Origin: Rhodovastum sp963714255
GTDB lineage: Bacteria; Pseudomonadota; Alphaproteobacteria; Acetobacterales; Acetobacteraceae
Length of the DNA stretch: 64,000 nucleotides
Direction: 5' to 3'
NCBI GenBank assembly: GCA_963714255.1
Contig: CAVQNU010000006.1
Location: 248,001-312,000, forward strand
In this document: positions 41,457 through 49,561 of the stretch, in pieces
Layout of the letters: each line of letters opens with the position of its first letter
How positions within the stretch are numbered: the stretch's first letter is position 1
Position numbers and translations under genes: made by a program
Notes under the pieces: model-generated
The model's database searches: none
What the model saw: the letters and a program-made list of their open reading frames with translations, nothing else
What the model was told of the DNA's origin: nothing

Positions 41457-42155
41457 ATGAAACTTCTGCGACGTTTCTGGCCACTGCTGCTGATTCTGGC
41501 GCTGCTGGCCGCCGCCATCGCCGCCGACCTGCCCCGGCACCTGAGCTGGGCTGCCCTCGCCGCCCATGAAGCGGCGCTGCGCCGGTTCGTCGGTGCATCG
41601 CCGGTGGGGGCCGCCGCCGCCTATGTTGCGTCCTATGCCGCGGTGGTCGCGCTGTCGCTGCCGGTGGGCGCGCTGTTCACGGTCGGCGGCGGGCTGCTGT
41701 TCGGCACGCTCGCGGGCGGGGCGCTGGCGGTGGCCGGGGCCACCGGCGGGGCGATCCTGCTGTTCCTGGCCGCAAGCAGCGCGCTCGGCCCGCTGCTGGC
41801 CGGCCGCGCCGCGCCGTTCCTCGACCGGGTGCGGCCGGGGCTGCAGCGTGACGGGTTTTCCTATCTGCTCGCCATCCGCCTGATTCCGGCGGTGCCGTTC
41901 TGGCTGGCCAATCTCGCCCCGGCGCTGGTGGGCATGCGGCTGGCCAGCTTTGCCGGGGCGACCTTTATCGGCATCATGCCGGCCAGCTTCGTGTTCGCCG
42001 GCATCGGCGCCGGGGTGGGCAGCGTGCTGGCCGCCGGCGGGCAGCCCGACCTGTCGGTGATCTGGTCGGCCCCGGTGCTGTTGCCGCTGCTGGGCCTCGC
42101 CGCGCTGTCACTGGCGCCGGTGATCTGGCGGCACTGGAGGGCACGAAATGGCTGA
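41457..42155 (+). CDS. TVP38/TMEM64 (VTT domain) membrane protein
   Basis: The product is 232 residues with about six hydrophobic segments. The VTT-domain signatures are GALFTVGGGLLFGTLAGGAL and a later FSYLLAIRLIPAVPFWLANL, as in DedA-related proteins linked to lipid flipping or membrane homeostasis. Its end overlaps the flavoprotein start by 8 bases. The TVP38-flavoprotein pair recurs in bacteria, suggesting linked function, perhaps in metal or redox stress (inference). Confidence 0.88.
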   Translation: MKLLRRFWPLLLILALLAAAIAADLPRHLSWAALAAHEAALRRFVGASPVGAAAAYVASYAAVVALSLPVGALFTVGGGLLFGTLAGGALAVAGATGGAILLFLAASSALGPLLAGRAAPFLDRVRPGLQRDGFSYLLAIRLIPAVPFWLANLAPALVGMRLASFAGATFIGIMPASFVFAGIGAGVGSVLAAGGQPDLSVIWSAPVLLPLLGLAALSLAPVIWRHWRARNG

Positions 42156-43575
42156 GTTCGACCTTGCCGTCATCGGCGCCGGCGCTGCCGGGCTGTCGGT
42201 CACCGCCGTCGGCGCCCAGCTTGGCCTGCGGGTCGCGCTGATCGAGCGCGGCCGGATGGGCGGCGACTGCCTCAATACCGGATGCGTGCCCAGCAAGGCG
42301 CTGCTCGCCGCGGCGCATGCGGCCATGGAGGCCCGCGCCGCCGGCCGGTTCGGCCTGCGCATCGCCGCCCCCGAGATCGATTGGGGGGCGGTGCAGGCGC
42401 ATGTGCGCGGTGTGATCGCCGCCATCGCGCCGGCCGACAGCGCCGCCCGCTTCACCGCCCTCGGCGCCACCGTGCTGGCCGGGCACGCCCGCTTCGTCGG
42501 CCGTTCGGCGCTGGAGGTGGCGCTGCCGGAGGGGCCGCGCCGGCTGACCGCGCGGCGCATCGTGATCGCCGCCGGCGGCCGGCCGGTTCTGCCGCCCGTC
42601 CCCGGGCTGGCATCGGTGCCGCATGTGACCAACGAAGGGCTGTTCGACCTGCTCGACCGGCCCACGCATCTGCTGATCCTGGGCGGCGGGCCGGTCGGGC
42701 TGGAAATGGCGCAGGCGCATGCAGGGCTGGGCTGCCAGGTGACCCTGATCGAGGCGGAGCGCATCGCCGGGCGCGAGGATCCCGAACTGGCTGACGGGCT
42801 GTGCGCCGTGCTGGCGGGCAATGGCATCACCCTGCTGGACGGCGTGCCGGTCGCCCGTGCCGAGCCCGGCCCGGTGCTGGTGCTGCAGGACGGACGACGG
42901 ATCGAGGGTTCGCATCTGCTGGTCGCCGCCGGACGGCGGCCGAACCTCGAGGGGCTGGGGCTGGAGGAAGGCGGTGTGCGGGCGGGGCCGGCCGGCATCG
43001 CCACCGATGCCGGGCTGCGCAGCCTGACCAACCGGCGCGTTTTCGCTGCCGGCGATATCGCCGACCCGCGGGGCATCGGCCCGCGCGCCTTCACCCATGT
43101 GGGCAGCTATCACGCCGCCATTGTGATCCGCCGCGCGCTGTTCCGCCTGCCGGCGCGGGTCGATTACGCCGCCCTGCCGCGGGTGATCTACACCGCGCCC
43201 GAACTGGCGCAGGCCGGGCTGACCGAGGCGGAGGCGCGGGCGGCCGGCCATGACATCCGCATCCTACGCTGGCCGCTGGCCGAGAACGACCGCGCCCAGG
43301 CTGAGCGGCGGCCGGAAGGCCTGGTCAAGCTGGTAACGACACGGCGGGGCAGGGTGCTCGGCGCCGGCATCCTGGCCCCCCATGCCGGCGAGATGATCGG
43401 CCTGTGGACGCTCGCCATCGCCCGGCGCATCCCGCTTTCGGCCCTGGCCGGGATGATCGTGCCGTATCCGACGCTGGCCGAGGCGGGGAAGCGGGCGGCC
43501 GGGACGTTCTTCATGGCGCGGCTGTTCGCGCCGGCGACCAAACGTATCGTGCGGCTGCTGGGGTGGCTGGCGTGA
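42148..43575 (+). CDS. FAD-dependent disulfide oxidoreductase (MerA/Lpd-like)
   Basis: The product is 475 residues. It has an N-terminal FAD-binding GAGAAG (10-15), the redox disulfide Cys41/Cys46 in GGDCLNTGCVPSK, an NAD(P)-binding LGGGPVGLEMAQ, and a second FAD motif, VFAAGDIAD. At the C-terminus lipoamide dehydrogenases have a catalytic His-Pro-Thr; here it is PYPTLAE, with Tyr in place of His, so it is not a standard Lpd. No N-terminal heavy-metal domain or C-terminal Cys pair of MerA is present. The substrate is unknown. Confidence 0.88.
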   Translation: MAEFDLAVIGAGAAGLSVTAVGAQLGLRVALIERGRMGGDCLNTGCVPSKALLAAAHAAMEARAAGRFGLRIAAPEIDWGAVQAHVRGVIAAIAPADSAARFTALGATVLAGHARFVGRSALEVALPEGPRRLTARRIVIAAGGRPVLPPVPGLASVPHVTNEGLFDLLDRPTHLLILGGGPVGLEMAQAHAGLGCQVTLIEAERIAGREDPELADGLCAVLAGNGITLLDGVPVARAEPGPVLVLQDGRRIEGSHLLVAAGRRPNLEGLGLEEGGVRAGPAGIATDAGLRSLTNRRVFAAGDIADPRGIGPRAFTHVGSYHAAIVIRRALFRLPARVDYAALPRVIYTAPELAQAGLTEAEARAAGHDIRILRWPLAENDRAQAERRPEGLVKLVTTRRGRVLGAGILAPHAGEMIGLWTLAIARRIPLSALAGMIVPYPTLAEAGKRAAGTFFMARLFAPATKRIVRLLGWLA

Positions 43576-43806
43576 GCAAGGAAGGCCAGGGCTCTGCCCT
43601 GGACCCGCCCCAGCGCGCAGCGCGCCTTCGCGCGACGGGCGGTGGCCCCCTGGACCCCGCCACTTAGGCATTTGTCGTGAGAGGGCGGTGAGGCGGTGAG
43701 CCGGTTCACCGCCTCGCCCCCCACTCAAGACAAATGCCTAAAAGTAATGGGTTCCAAGGGGCCACTGCCCCTTGGCGGGTCCAGGGCAGCGCCCTGGCCT
43801 TCCTTG
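43575..43806. repeat. composite dispersed repeat with inverted ends and central palindrome (second copy)
   Basis: It has the same design as 4991-5200: inverted outer ends GCAAGGAAGGCCAGGGC, a left module ending CGCCACTTA, a central imperfect palindrome at 43667-43738 (ends GGCATTTGTC / GACAAATGCC, centre GGTGAGCCGGTTCACC), and a right module starting TAAAAGTAATGGG. The left module here carries an extra hairpin (CAGCGCGCAGCGCGCCTTCG). It separates the flavoprotein from mreB. Confidence 0.85.
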
Positions 43807-43891
43807 CTCTCGCGGCCCGCGCCTCTTGCCCCGCCATGGTGGGAGGGCTAAGCCCTGCGCCTCCCCCGTCCGCGATAAAGGTTGCCCCACC

Positions 43892-44935
43892 ATGTTCTCA
43901 CGGTTGCTCGGCTTCATGTCAGCTGACATGGCCATCGACCTCGGCACAGCGAATACGCTTGTGTACGTGAAGGGGCGCGGCATCGTCCTGAACGAGCCCT
44001 CGGTGGTGGCGATCGCCGATGTGCGCGGCAAGAAAATGGTGCTCGCGGTCGGCGAGGAAGCCAAGCAGATGCTCGGCCGCACCCCAGGCAATATTCAGGC
44101 CATCCGCCCGCTGCGCGACGGCGTCATCGCCGATTTCGAGGTGGCGGAGGAAATGATCAAGCACTTCATCTACAAAGTGCACAACCGCCGCGGCTTCGCT
44201 TCGCCGATCATCATCGTCTGCGTGCCGTCGGGCTCCACCCCGGTCGAACGCCGCGCCATCCAGGAAAGTGCCGAGAGCGCCGGCGCGCGCCGGGTGCTGC
44301 TGATCGAGGAGCCGATGGCCGCTGCCATCGGCGCCGGGCTGCCGGTGACGGAGCCTTCGGGCAGCATGGTGGTGGATATCGGCGGCGGCACCACCGAGGT
44401 GGCGGTGATTTCGCTCGGCGGCATCGTCTATGCCCGCAGCGTGCGCACCGGCGGCGACAAGATGGACGAGGCGATCATCAGCTACATCCGCCGCAACCAC
44501 AACCTGCTGATCGGCGAAAGCACCGCCGAGCGCATCAAGATGGACATCGGTGCCGCCTCGCCCCCGTATGACAACGACGACGGCCCCTATCGCGAGGTCA
44601 AGGGCCGGGAATTGATGAACGGCGTGCCGCGCGAGGTGCTGGTCAGCCAGCGCGCCATCTCCGAAAGCCTGGCCGAACCGGTCTCGGCCATCGTCGAGGC
44701 GGTGAAGGTGGCGCTGGAGAACACGCCGCCCGAGTTGGCCGCCAACATCGTCGACAAGGGCATCGTGCTGACCGGCGGCGGGGCGCTGCTGAACCGGCTG
44801 GACCAGGTGCTGCGCGAGGCGACCGGCCTGCCGGTGGTGGTGGCCGAGGACCCGCTGCAATGCGTGGCGCTTGGAACCGGGCGGGCGCTGGAGGAGCTGA
44901 AGCGTCTGCGCAACGTGCTGACCTCGATGTACTGA
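43892..44935 (+). CDS. mreB: rod-shape protein MreB
   Basis: This actin-like ATPase forms membrane filaments that direct side-wall peptidoglycan synthesis. The product is 347 residues, the standard length. It starts MFSRLLGFMSADMAIDLGTA (membrane-binding start and phosphate-1 loop), with VVDIGGGTTEVAVISLGG (phosphate-2) and GIVLTGGGALL. The ATG at 43892 is chosen; the upstream open frame is repeat-derived. It is the first of five rod-system genes. Confidence 0.97.
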   Translation: MFSRLLGFMSADMAIDLGTANTLVYVKGRGIVLNEPSVVAIADVRGKKMVLAVGEEAKQMLGRTPGNIQAIRPLRDGVIADFEVAEEMIKHFIYKVHNRRGFASPIIIVCVPSGSTPVERRAIQESAESAGARRVLLIEEPMAAAIGAGLPVTEPSGSMVVDIGGGTTEVAVISLGGIVYARSVRTGGDKMDEAIISYIRRNHNLLIGESTAERIKMDIGAASPPYDNDDGPYREVKGRELMNGVPREVLVSQRAISESLAEPVSAIVEAVKVALENTPPELAANIVDKGIVLTGGGALLNRLDQVLREATGLPVVVAEDPLQCVALGTGRALEELKRLRNVLTSMY

Positions 44936-45036
44936 CTCGGGTCAATGGTTCGCGCCCTGCCCAGCCGGCGGTGGCATCGGGCTTGCGTTCTGCCTAGTGT
45001 CACGATGGTGAAACCTCAAACCGGCAGAGGGCGGCG

Positions 45037-45903
45037 GTGATCCGGCTTTCCATCCCCGTGCGCCAGGCGCTGGCCAAGCTCACGCTGCCGGTGCTGATCG
45101 CGGCTGCGTTCGGGCTGATGCTGCTGGGCAAGGCCAACACCGTCATGGCCGAACGCGCGCAGATGGCGCTGGCCGATGCGCTGGCGCCGATCTACGGGCT
45201 GCTCGCCGAGCCGCTCGCTCGGCTGCGCGACGTGGCCAACAGCGCCCGGGACGTGTTCACCCTGGCCAGCGAGAACGCCAGGCTGCGCGAGGAGAACGAG
45301 CAGTTGCGCAAATGGCAGGCGATCGCGCTGGCGCTGGATGCCGAGAACACCACGCTGAAGGCCAATCTGAAGTGGATTCCGGACCCGGTGCCGAGCTTTG
45401 TCACCGCCCGCGTGGTGGCCGACGCCAGCGGAGTCTATGCGCGCGCGGTGCTGCTCTCGGCCGGGCCGAACCATGGCATCACCAAGGGCCAGATCGCGCT
45501 GGATGATCGCGGCCTGGTGGGGCGGGTGACCGAAGTGGGCGCGCGCAGCGTGCGGGTGCTGCTGCTGACCGACATGAACAGCCGCATTCCGGTGATCCTG
45601 GAGGGCAGCCGCAGCCGCGCCATCCTGACCGGCACCAACGGAGCGCGGCCGCGGCTGCAATACTGGACCGAAGGCGTGCAGCCGGTGGAAGGCGAACGGG
45701 TGGTGACCAGCGCCGAGGCGAACGCCTTCCCGGCCGACCTGCCGGTCGGCACGGTGCGCTACAACGCGCAGAACGTGCCGGAAGTGGAACCGGCGGCGCG
45801 GCTCGGCCAGCTGGAAATCGTGCGCCTGTTCAACTATGGCCTGCGTGGCGTGATTCCGCCGGAGACATCGGTCGCCCGTCCAGGGGCGGATCGGCGGCGC
45901 TGA
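45037..45903 (+). CDS. mreC: rod-shape protein MreC
   Basis: This periplasmic scaffold of the rod complex activates PBP2. The product is 288 residues. It has one N-terminal membrane helix (PVLIAAAFGLMLLGKANTVM), a coiled coil (ASENARLREENEQLRKWQ) and a beta-domain with KGQIALDDRGLVGRVTEVG and VLLLTDMNSRIPV. The start is GTG 45037 behind GAGGG. Its stop overlaps the mreD ATG. Confidence 0.95.
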   Translation: MIRLSIPVRQALAKLTLPVLIAAAFGLMLLGKANTVMAERAQMALADALAPIYGLLAEPLARLRDVANSARDVFTLASENARLREENEQLRKWQAIALALDAENTTLKANLKWIPDPVPSFVTARVVADASGVYARAVLLSAGPNHGITKGQIALDDRGLVGRVTEVGARSVRVLLLTDMNSRIPVILEGSRSRAILTGTNGARPRLQYWTEGVQPVEGERVVTSAEANAFPADLPVGTVRYNAQNVPEVEPAARLGQLEIVRLFNYGLRGVIPPETSVARPGADRRR

Positions 45904-46451
45904 TGCCCGAACGCAAGCCAGGTATCCGCCCGCGGCCCAGTGTGCGGCGCCAACTGGACGTAGCCGCACGGCACATTTTTCCGGGCGCCACCACCGCCTT
46001 GGCGGTGCTCGCCCTGGCGGGGCCGCTCGGCCTGCCCGGGCAGGCCGAGTTGCAATGCGCGGCGGCGTTGGGGTGCGTGTTCTTCTGGTCGCTGTTCCGC
46101 CCGGCGTCGATGCCGCCGTCATTGGTGTTCGTGCTGGGCCTGCTCGCCGACCTGCTGGGGTACGGCCCGATCGGTGTCGGCGTGCTGATCCTGCTGATCG
46201 TGCACGGGCTCGCCATGCTGTGGCGGCGGGATCTGGCCCGGCAGAGCTTCCTGATGGTGTGGCTGGTGTTCGTCGCGGTTGCCGCCGGCGCGGCGGCGCT
46301 GCAATGGGGACTCACGTCGCTGATGACGTTCCGGCTGCTGCCGGCGGGGCCAGCGCTGTTCGAGGCGGCACTCTCGGCCGGTTTGTATCCGTTGCTGGCG
46401 GTGGCGCTGGCGCGGGCGCACGCGACTGTTGCGGAGCCGGGGCGGGCATGA
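45903..46451 (+). CDS. mreD: rod-shape protein MreD
   Basis: This multi-pass inner-membrane partner of MreC has 182 residues with about five hydrophobic helices (FPGATTALAVLALAGPLGL; FVLGLLADLLGYGPIGVGVL), the latter containing the typical G-L-L-x-D-L-L motif of MreD. The N-terminus is basic. ATG overlaps the mreC TGA (TGATG). Confidence 0.9.
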   Translation: MPERKPGIRPRPSVRRQLDVAARHIFPGATTALAVLALAGPLGLPGQAELQCAAALGCVFFWSLFRPASMPPSLVFVLGLLADLLGYGPIGVGVLILLIVHGLAMLWRRDLARQSFLMVWLVFVAVAAGAAALQWGLTSLMTFRLLPAGPALFEAALSAGLYPLLAVALARAHATVAEPGRA

Positions 46452-46454
46452 GGG

Positions 46455-46476
46455 GAAGCAAGGAAGGCCAGGCCGC
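46455..46476. repeat. short repeat-family remnant
   Basis: AAGCAAGGAAGGCCAGGC matches the outer end of the family and is then cut off. It lies in the mreD-PBP2 spacer. Confidence 0.5.
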
Positions 46477-46482
46477 CCCCCC

Positions 46483-48372
46483 ATGAAGCGCGAAGCCCTG
46501 CGAACCGGCGTCTTCACCCGCCGCGCCCTGTTGCTCGCCGCCGGCCAGATGGGCGCGCTCGGGCTGCTCGCGACCAAACTGTACCAGGTGCAGGTGGTCG
46601 AGGGCACACGCTATGCGACGCTGGCCGAAACCAACCGGGTCAGCACCCGCCTGATCGCAGCCCCGCGGGGGCGGCTGCTCGACCGGTTCGGCGAGACGAT
46701 GGCGGGCAACCGCTCGAACTGGCGGGCGTTGCTGATCGCCGAGCAGACCGAGGATGTGGGCGGCACGCTGGACAATTTCTCCCGCATCGTGCCGCTGGCC
46801 GACCATGACCGGGCCCGCATCGATCGCGAGGTGCACCGGCACCGCCGCTTCATCCCCGTGGTGGTGCGCGAGTTCCTGTCCTGGGAGGACATGGCCCGCA
46901 TCGAGGTGAATGCGCCGGATCTGCCCGGCATTGCGGTGGATGTCGGCACCACAAGGGAGTACCCGTTCGGCAGCACGCTCGCGCATGTGGTTGGCTATGT
47001 GGCGCCGCCCAACGAAGACGACGTGACCGAAGACCCGATGCTCGCCTTGCCCGGTCTGCGGATCGGCCGCGCCGGGGTGGAGAAGTTCCATGATCTGGCG
47101 TTGCGCGGCCGGGCCGGGACGGTGCAGTTCGAGGTGAACGCAGTCGGCCGGGTGATCCGCGAAATGGATCGCCAGGAAGGCAAGCCGGGTCAGGATATCG
47201 GCCTGACCATCGACACCGAGCTGCAGAAATCGGTGCTGGACCGGCTGGGCGACGAAAGTGCGAGCGCGGTGGTGCTGGACTGCCGCAACGGCGAGGTGCT
47301 GGCCATGGCCACCAACCCGTCGTTCGATCCGAGCGTATTCAATTCCGGCGTGTCGCAGGCGCAATGGGTCGAGTGGACCTCCAACCGCCGGGCGCCGCTG
47401 ATCAACAAGGCCGCCGCCGGGCTGTATGCGCCGGGCTCGACCTACAAGATCGTGGTGGCGCTGGCCGGGCTGGAGGCGGGCGCGATATCGCAGAGTGAAC
47501 GCCTGAATTGCCCGGGCTATCTCGACCTCGGCGACACCCGCTTTCATTGCTGGAGCAAATACGGCCACGGGATGCTCGACCTGCGTGGCGCGATCAAGAA
47601 TTCCTGCGACGTGTTCTTCTACGAGGTGGCGCGGCGCACCGGCATGGACCGGATGGCCGCCATGTCCAACCGGTTCGGCCTGGGCGTGCCGTTGGACATC
47701 GAGCTGCCCGGCGCGCGGCGCGGCCTGGTGCCGACGCGCGGCTGGCGGATCGCCCACGGGCATGCGTGGAACATCGGCGACACCATCGTGCATGGCATCG
47801 GCCAGGGGTTCCTGCAGCTCACGCCGCTGTCGCTGGCGGTGATGGCGGCGCGGCTGGCGACCGGGCGGGCGGTGCAGCCGCATCTGACGCGCACGCTGGG
47901 CGGAGTGCTGCAGAAAGGTGTCCGGCCGGAAGACTGGCCGCTGCTTGGCCTGCCCGAGCGCGACCTGCATTTGGTGCGCGAGGGCATGTGGGAGGTGGTC
48001 AACGAGCCGGGCGGCACCGCTCCGGTGGCGCGGCTGACGATGCCCGGGGTGCAGATGGCCGGCAAGACCGGATCATCGCAGGTGCGCCGGGTGAGCCGCG
48101 AGCAGCGCGAGCACGGCTTCAAGTCGGAGAACCTGCCCTGGGAGTTCCGCCCGCATGCGCTGTTCGTGGCCTTCGCCCCTTATGACGCGCCGCGCTATGC
48201 GCTGTCGGTCGTGGTCGAGCATGGCAATGCCGGCGCCGCGACCGCCGGGCCGGTGGCGCGCGACATCATGACCGACGTGCTGACCCGCGATCCGGTGGCG
48301 CACCGCGAGGCGCCGCAGAAAGTGGCCACGGGCGGCACGCCCGATCCGTCTGCGCGCGAGGGCTTGCGGTGA
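46483..48372 (+). CDS. mrdA: penicillin-binding protein 2 (peptidoglycan transpeptidase)
   Basis: This is the cross-linking enzyme of the rod complex. The product is 629 residues. It has an N-terminal membrane anchor (ALLLAAGQMGALGLLATKLY), a dimerisation domain with RGRLLDRFG and a transpeptidase domain with catalytic Ser319-x-x-Lys322 (GSTYK), the second motif Ser374-Cys-Asp and the third motif Lys528-Thr-Gly (KTGSSQ). The ATG at 46483 follows the repeat remnant, which may contribute the GGAAGG ribosome site. It overlaps rodA by GTGA. Confidence 0.95.
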   Translation: MKREALRTGVFTRRALLLAAGQMGALGLLATKLYQVQVVEGTRYATLAETNRVSTRLIAAPRGRLLDRFGETMAGNRSNWRALLIAEQTEDVGGTLDNFSRIVPLADHDRARIDREVHRHRRFIPVVVREFLSWEDMARIEVNAPDLPGIAVDVGTTREYPFGSTLAHVVGYVAPPNEDDVTEDPMLALPGLRIGRAGVEKFHDLALRGRAGTVQFEVNAVGRVIREMDRQEGKPGQDIGLTIDTELQKSVLDRLGDESASAVVLDCRNGEVLAMATNPSFDPSVFNSGVSQAQWVEWTSNRRAPLINKAAAGLYAPGSTYKIVVALAGLEAGAISQSERLNCPGYLDLGDTRFHCWSKYGHGMLDLRGAIKNSCDVFFYEVARRTGMDRMAAMSNRFGLGVPLDIELPGARRGLVPTRGWRIAHGHAWNIGDTIVHGIGQGFLQLTPLSLAVMAARLATGRAVQPHLTRTLGGVLQKGVRPEDWPLLGLPERDLHLVREGMWEVVNEPGGTAPVARLTMPGVQMAGKTGSSQVRRVSREQREHGFKSENLPWEFRPHALFVAFAPYDAPRYALSVVVEHGNAGAATAGPVARDIMTDVLTRDPVAHREAPQKVATGGTPDPSAREGLR

Positions 48373-49520
48373 GTCTGCTCGACCGGCGGCTGATCCGCGA
48401 AACCTCGTTCGGCCTGACCAGCAAGCTCTGGCGCATCTCGTGGACCTATGTGCTGCTGCTGTGCGCGCTGGCCGGCGTCGGCTATGTCGCGCTGTATTCG
48501 GCCGGCGGCGGTTCGGCCGAGCCCTATGCGTCCCGCCATATTCTGCGCTTCGCCTTCGGGTTGGGGCTGATGCTGTCGATCGCGCTGGTGGACATCCGGT
48601 TCATCGCCCGGCTGTCCTGGTTCGCCTATGCGGGCGCGCTGACGCTGCTGGCGCTGGTGCTGCACATGGGTCATGTGGGCAAGGGAGCGCAGCGCTGGAT
48701 CGAACTCGCCGGCATGCAGTGGCAGCCGAGCGAACTGATGAAGATCGCCCTGGTGATGGCGCTGGCGTCGTGGTTCCACCGGGCGTCATGGGAGCGGATG
48801 GGCAATCCGCTGTTCCTCATTCCGCCGGCGCTGGCGGTGGCGCTGCCGGTGGCGCTGATCCTGAAGGAGCCGAACCTGGGCACCGCGGTGATCACCGCGT
48901 CGGTGGGGGCGTCCGTGTTCCTGGCCGCGGGGATCCGCTGGTGGAAAGTGGCGCTGATCACCGCCGGTGTCGGTCTGGCGGCGCCGCTGGCCTACAGCCA
49001 TTTGCACGACTACCAGCGCGCCCGCATCACCACGTTTCTCAATCCCGAGAGCGACCCGCTGGGTGCGGGCTACAACATCATCCAGAGCAAGATCGCGCTG
49101 GGCTCGGGCGGGATGTGGGGCAAGGGCTACCTGCTGGGCTCGCAGGCGCATCTGAACTTCCTGCCGGAGAAGCAGACGGACTTCATCTTCACCATGCTGG
49201 CCGAGGAATTCGGCTTTGCCGGCGGGGCGGCGCTGCTGGGGCTGCTCGGGCTGATCGTGCTGGGGGCGATGGCGATCGCGTTGCGCTGCCGGCATCAGTA
49301 CGGGCGGTTGCTGGCGCTCGGCATCGCCATGAATTTTTTCATGTATGTGTTCGTGAACGTGGCGATGGTGATGGGGGCGATTCCGGTGGGCGGCGTGCCG
49401 CTACCGCTGGTTTCGCATGGCGGGTCGGCAATGATCACCGTCATGGTCAGCTTCGGGCTGCTGATGTCGGTGCATGTGCACCGTGACGTGGAGTTCAGCG
49501 ACCGCAGGGATGAGATTTAA
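48369..49520 (+). CDS. rodA: rod-shape SEDS glycosyltransferase RodA
   Basis: This SEDS-family enzyme polymerises peptidoglycan strands together with PBP2. The product is 383 residues with about ten membrane helices. It has GKGAQRWIELAGMQWQPSE and SELMKIALVMALASWF near residue 110, the conserved periplasmic loop WGKGYLLGSQAHLNFLPEK with TDFIFTMLAEEFG, and a C-terminal PLPLVSHGGSAMITVM. The start is GTG 48369, coupled to the PBP2 stop. It is the last gene of the operon, followed by a hairpin. Confidence 0.96.
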   Translation: MSLLDRRLIRETSFGLTSKLWRISWTYVLLLCALAGVGYVALYSAGGGSAEPYASRHILRFAFGLGLMLSIALVDIRFIARLSWFAYAGALTLLALVLHMGHVGKGAQRWIELAGMQWQPSELMKIALVMALASWFHRASWERMGNPLFLIPPALAVALPVALILKEPNLGTAVITASVGASVFLAAGIRWWKVALITAGVGLAAPLAYSHLHDYQRARITTFLNPESDPLGAGYNIIQSKIALGSGGMWGKGYLLGSQAHLNFLPEKQTDFIFTMLAEEFGFAGGAALLGLLGLIVLGAMAIALRCRHQYGRLLALGIAMNFFMYVFVNVAMVMGAIPVGGVPLPLVSHGGSAMITVMVSFGLLMSVHVHRDVEFSDRRDEI

Positions 49521-49535
49521 CGCCAAAGCAGTGGG

Positions 49536-49560
49536 GTCCAGGGCAGAGCCCTGGACTTCC
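49536..49560. terminator. hairpin of the repeat family between convergent genes
   Basis: A 9-bp perfect stem (49536-49544 with 49548-49556, AGA loop) has the family core and is followed by TTCCC. It lies between rodA and the convergent efflux gene. The terminator role is inferred. Confidence 0.6.
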
Positions 49561-49561
49561 C

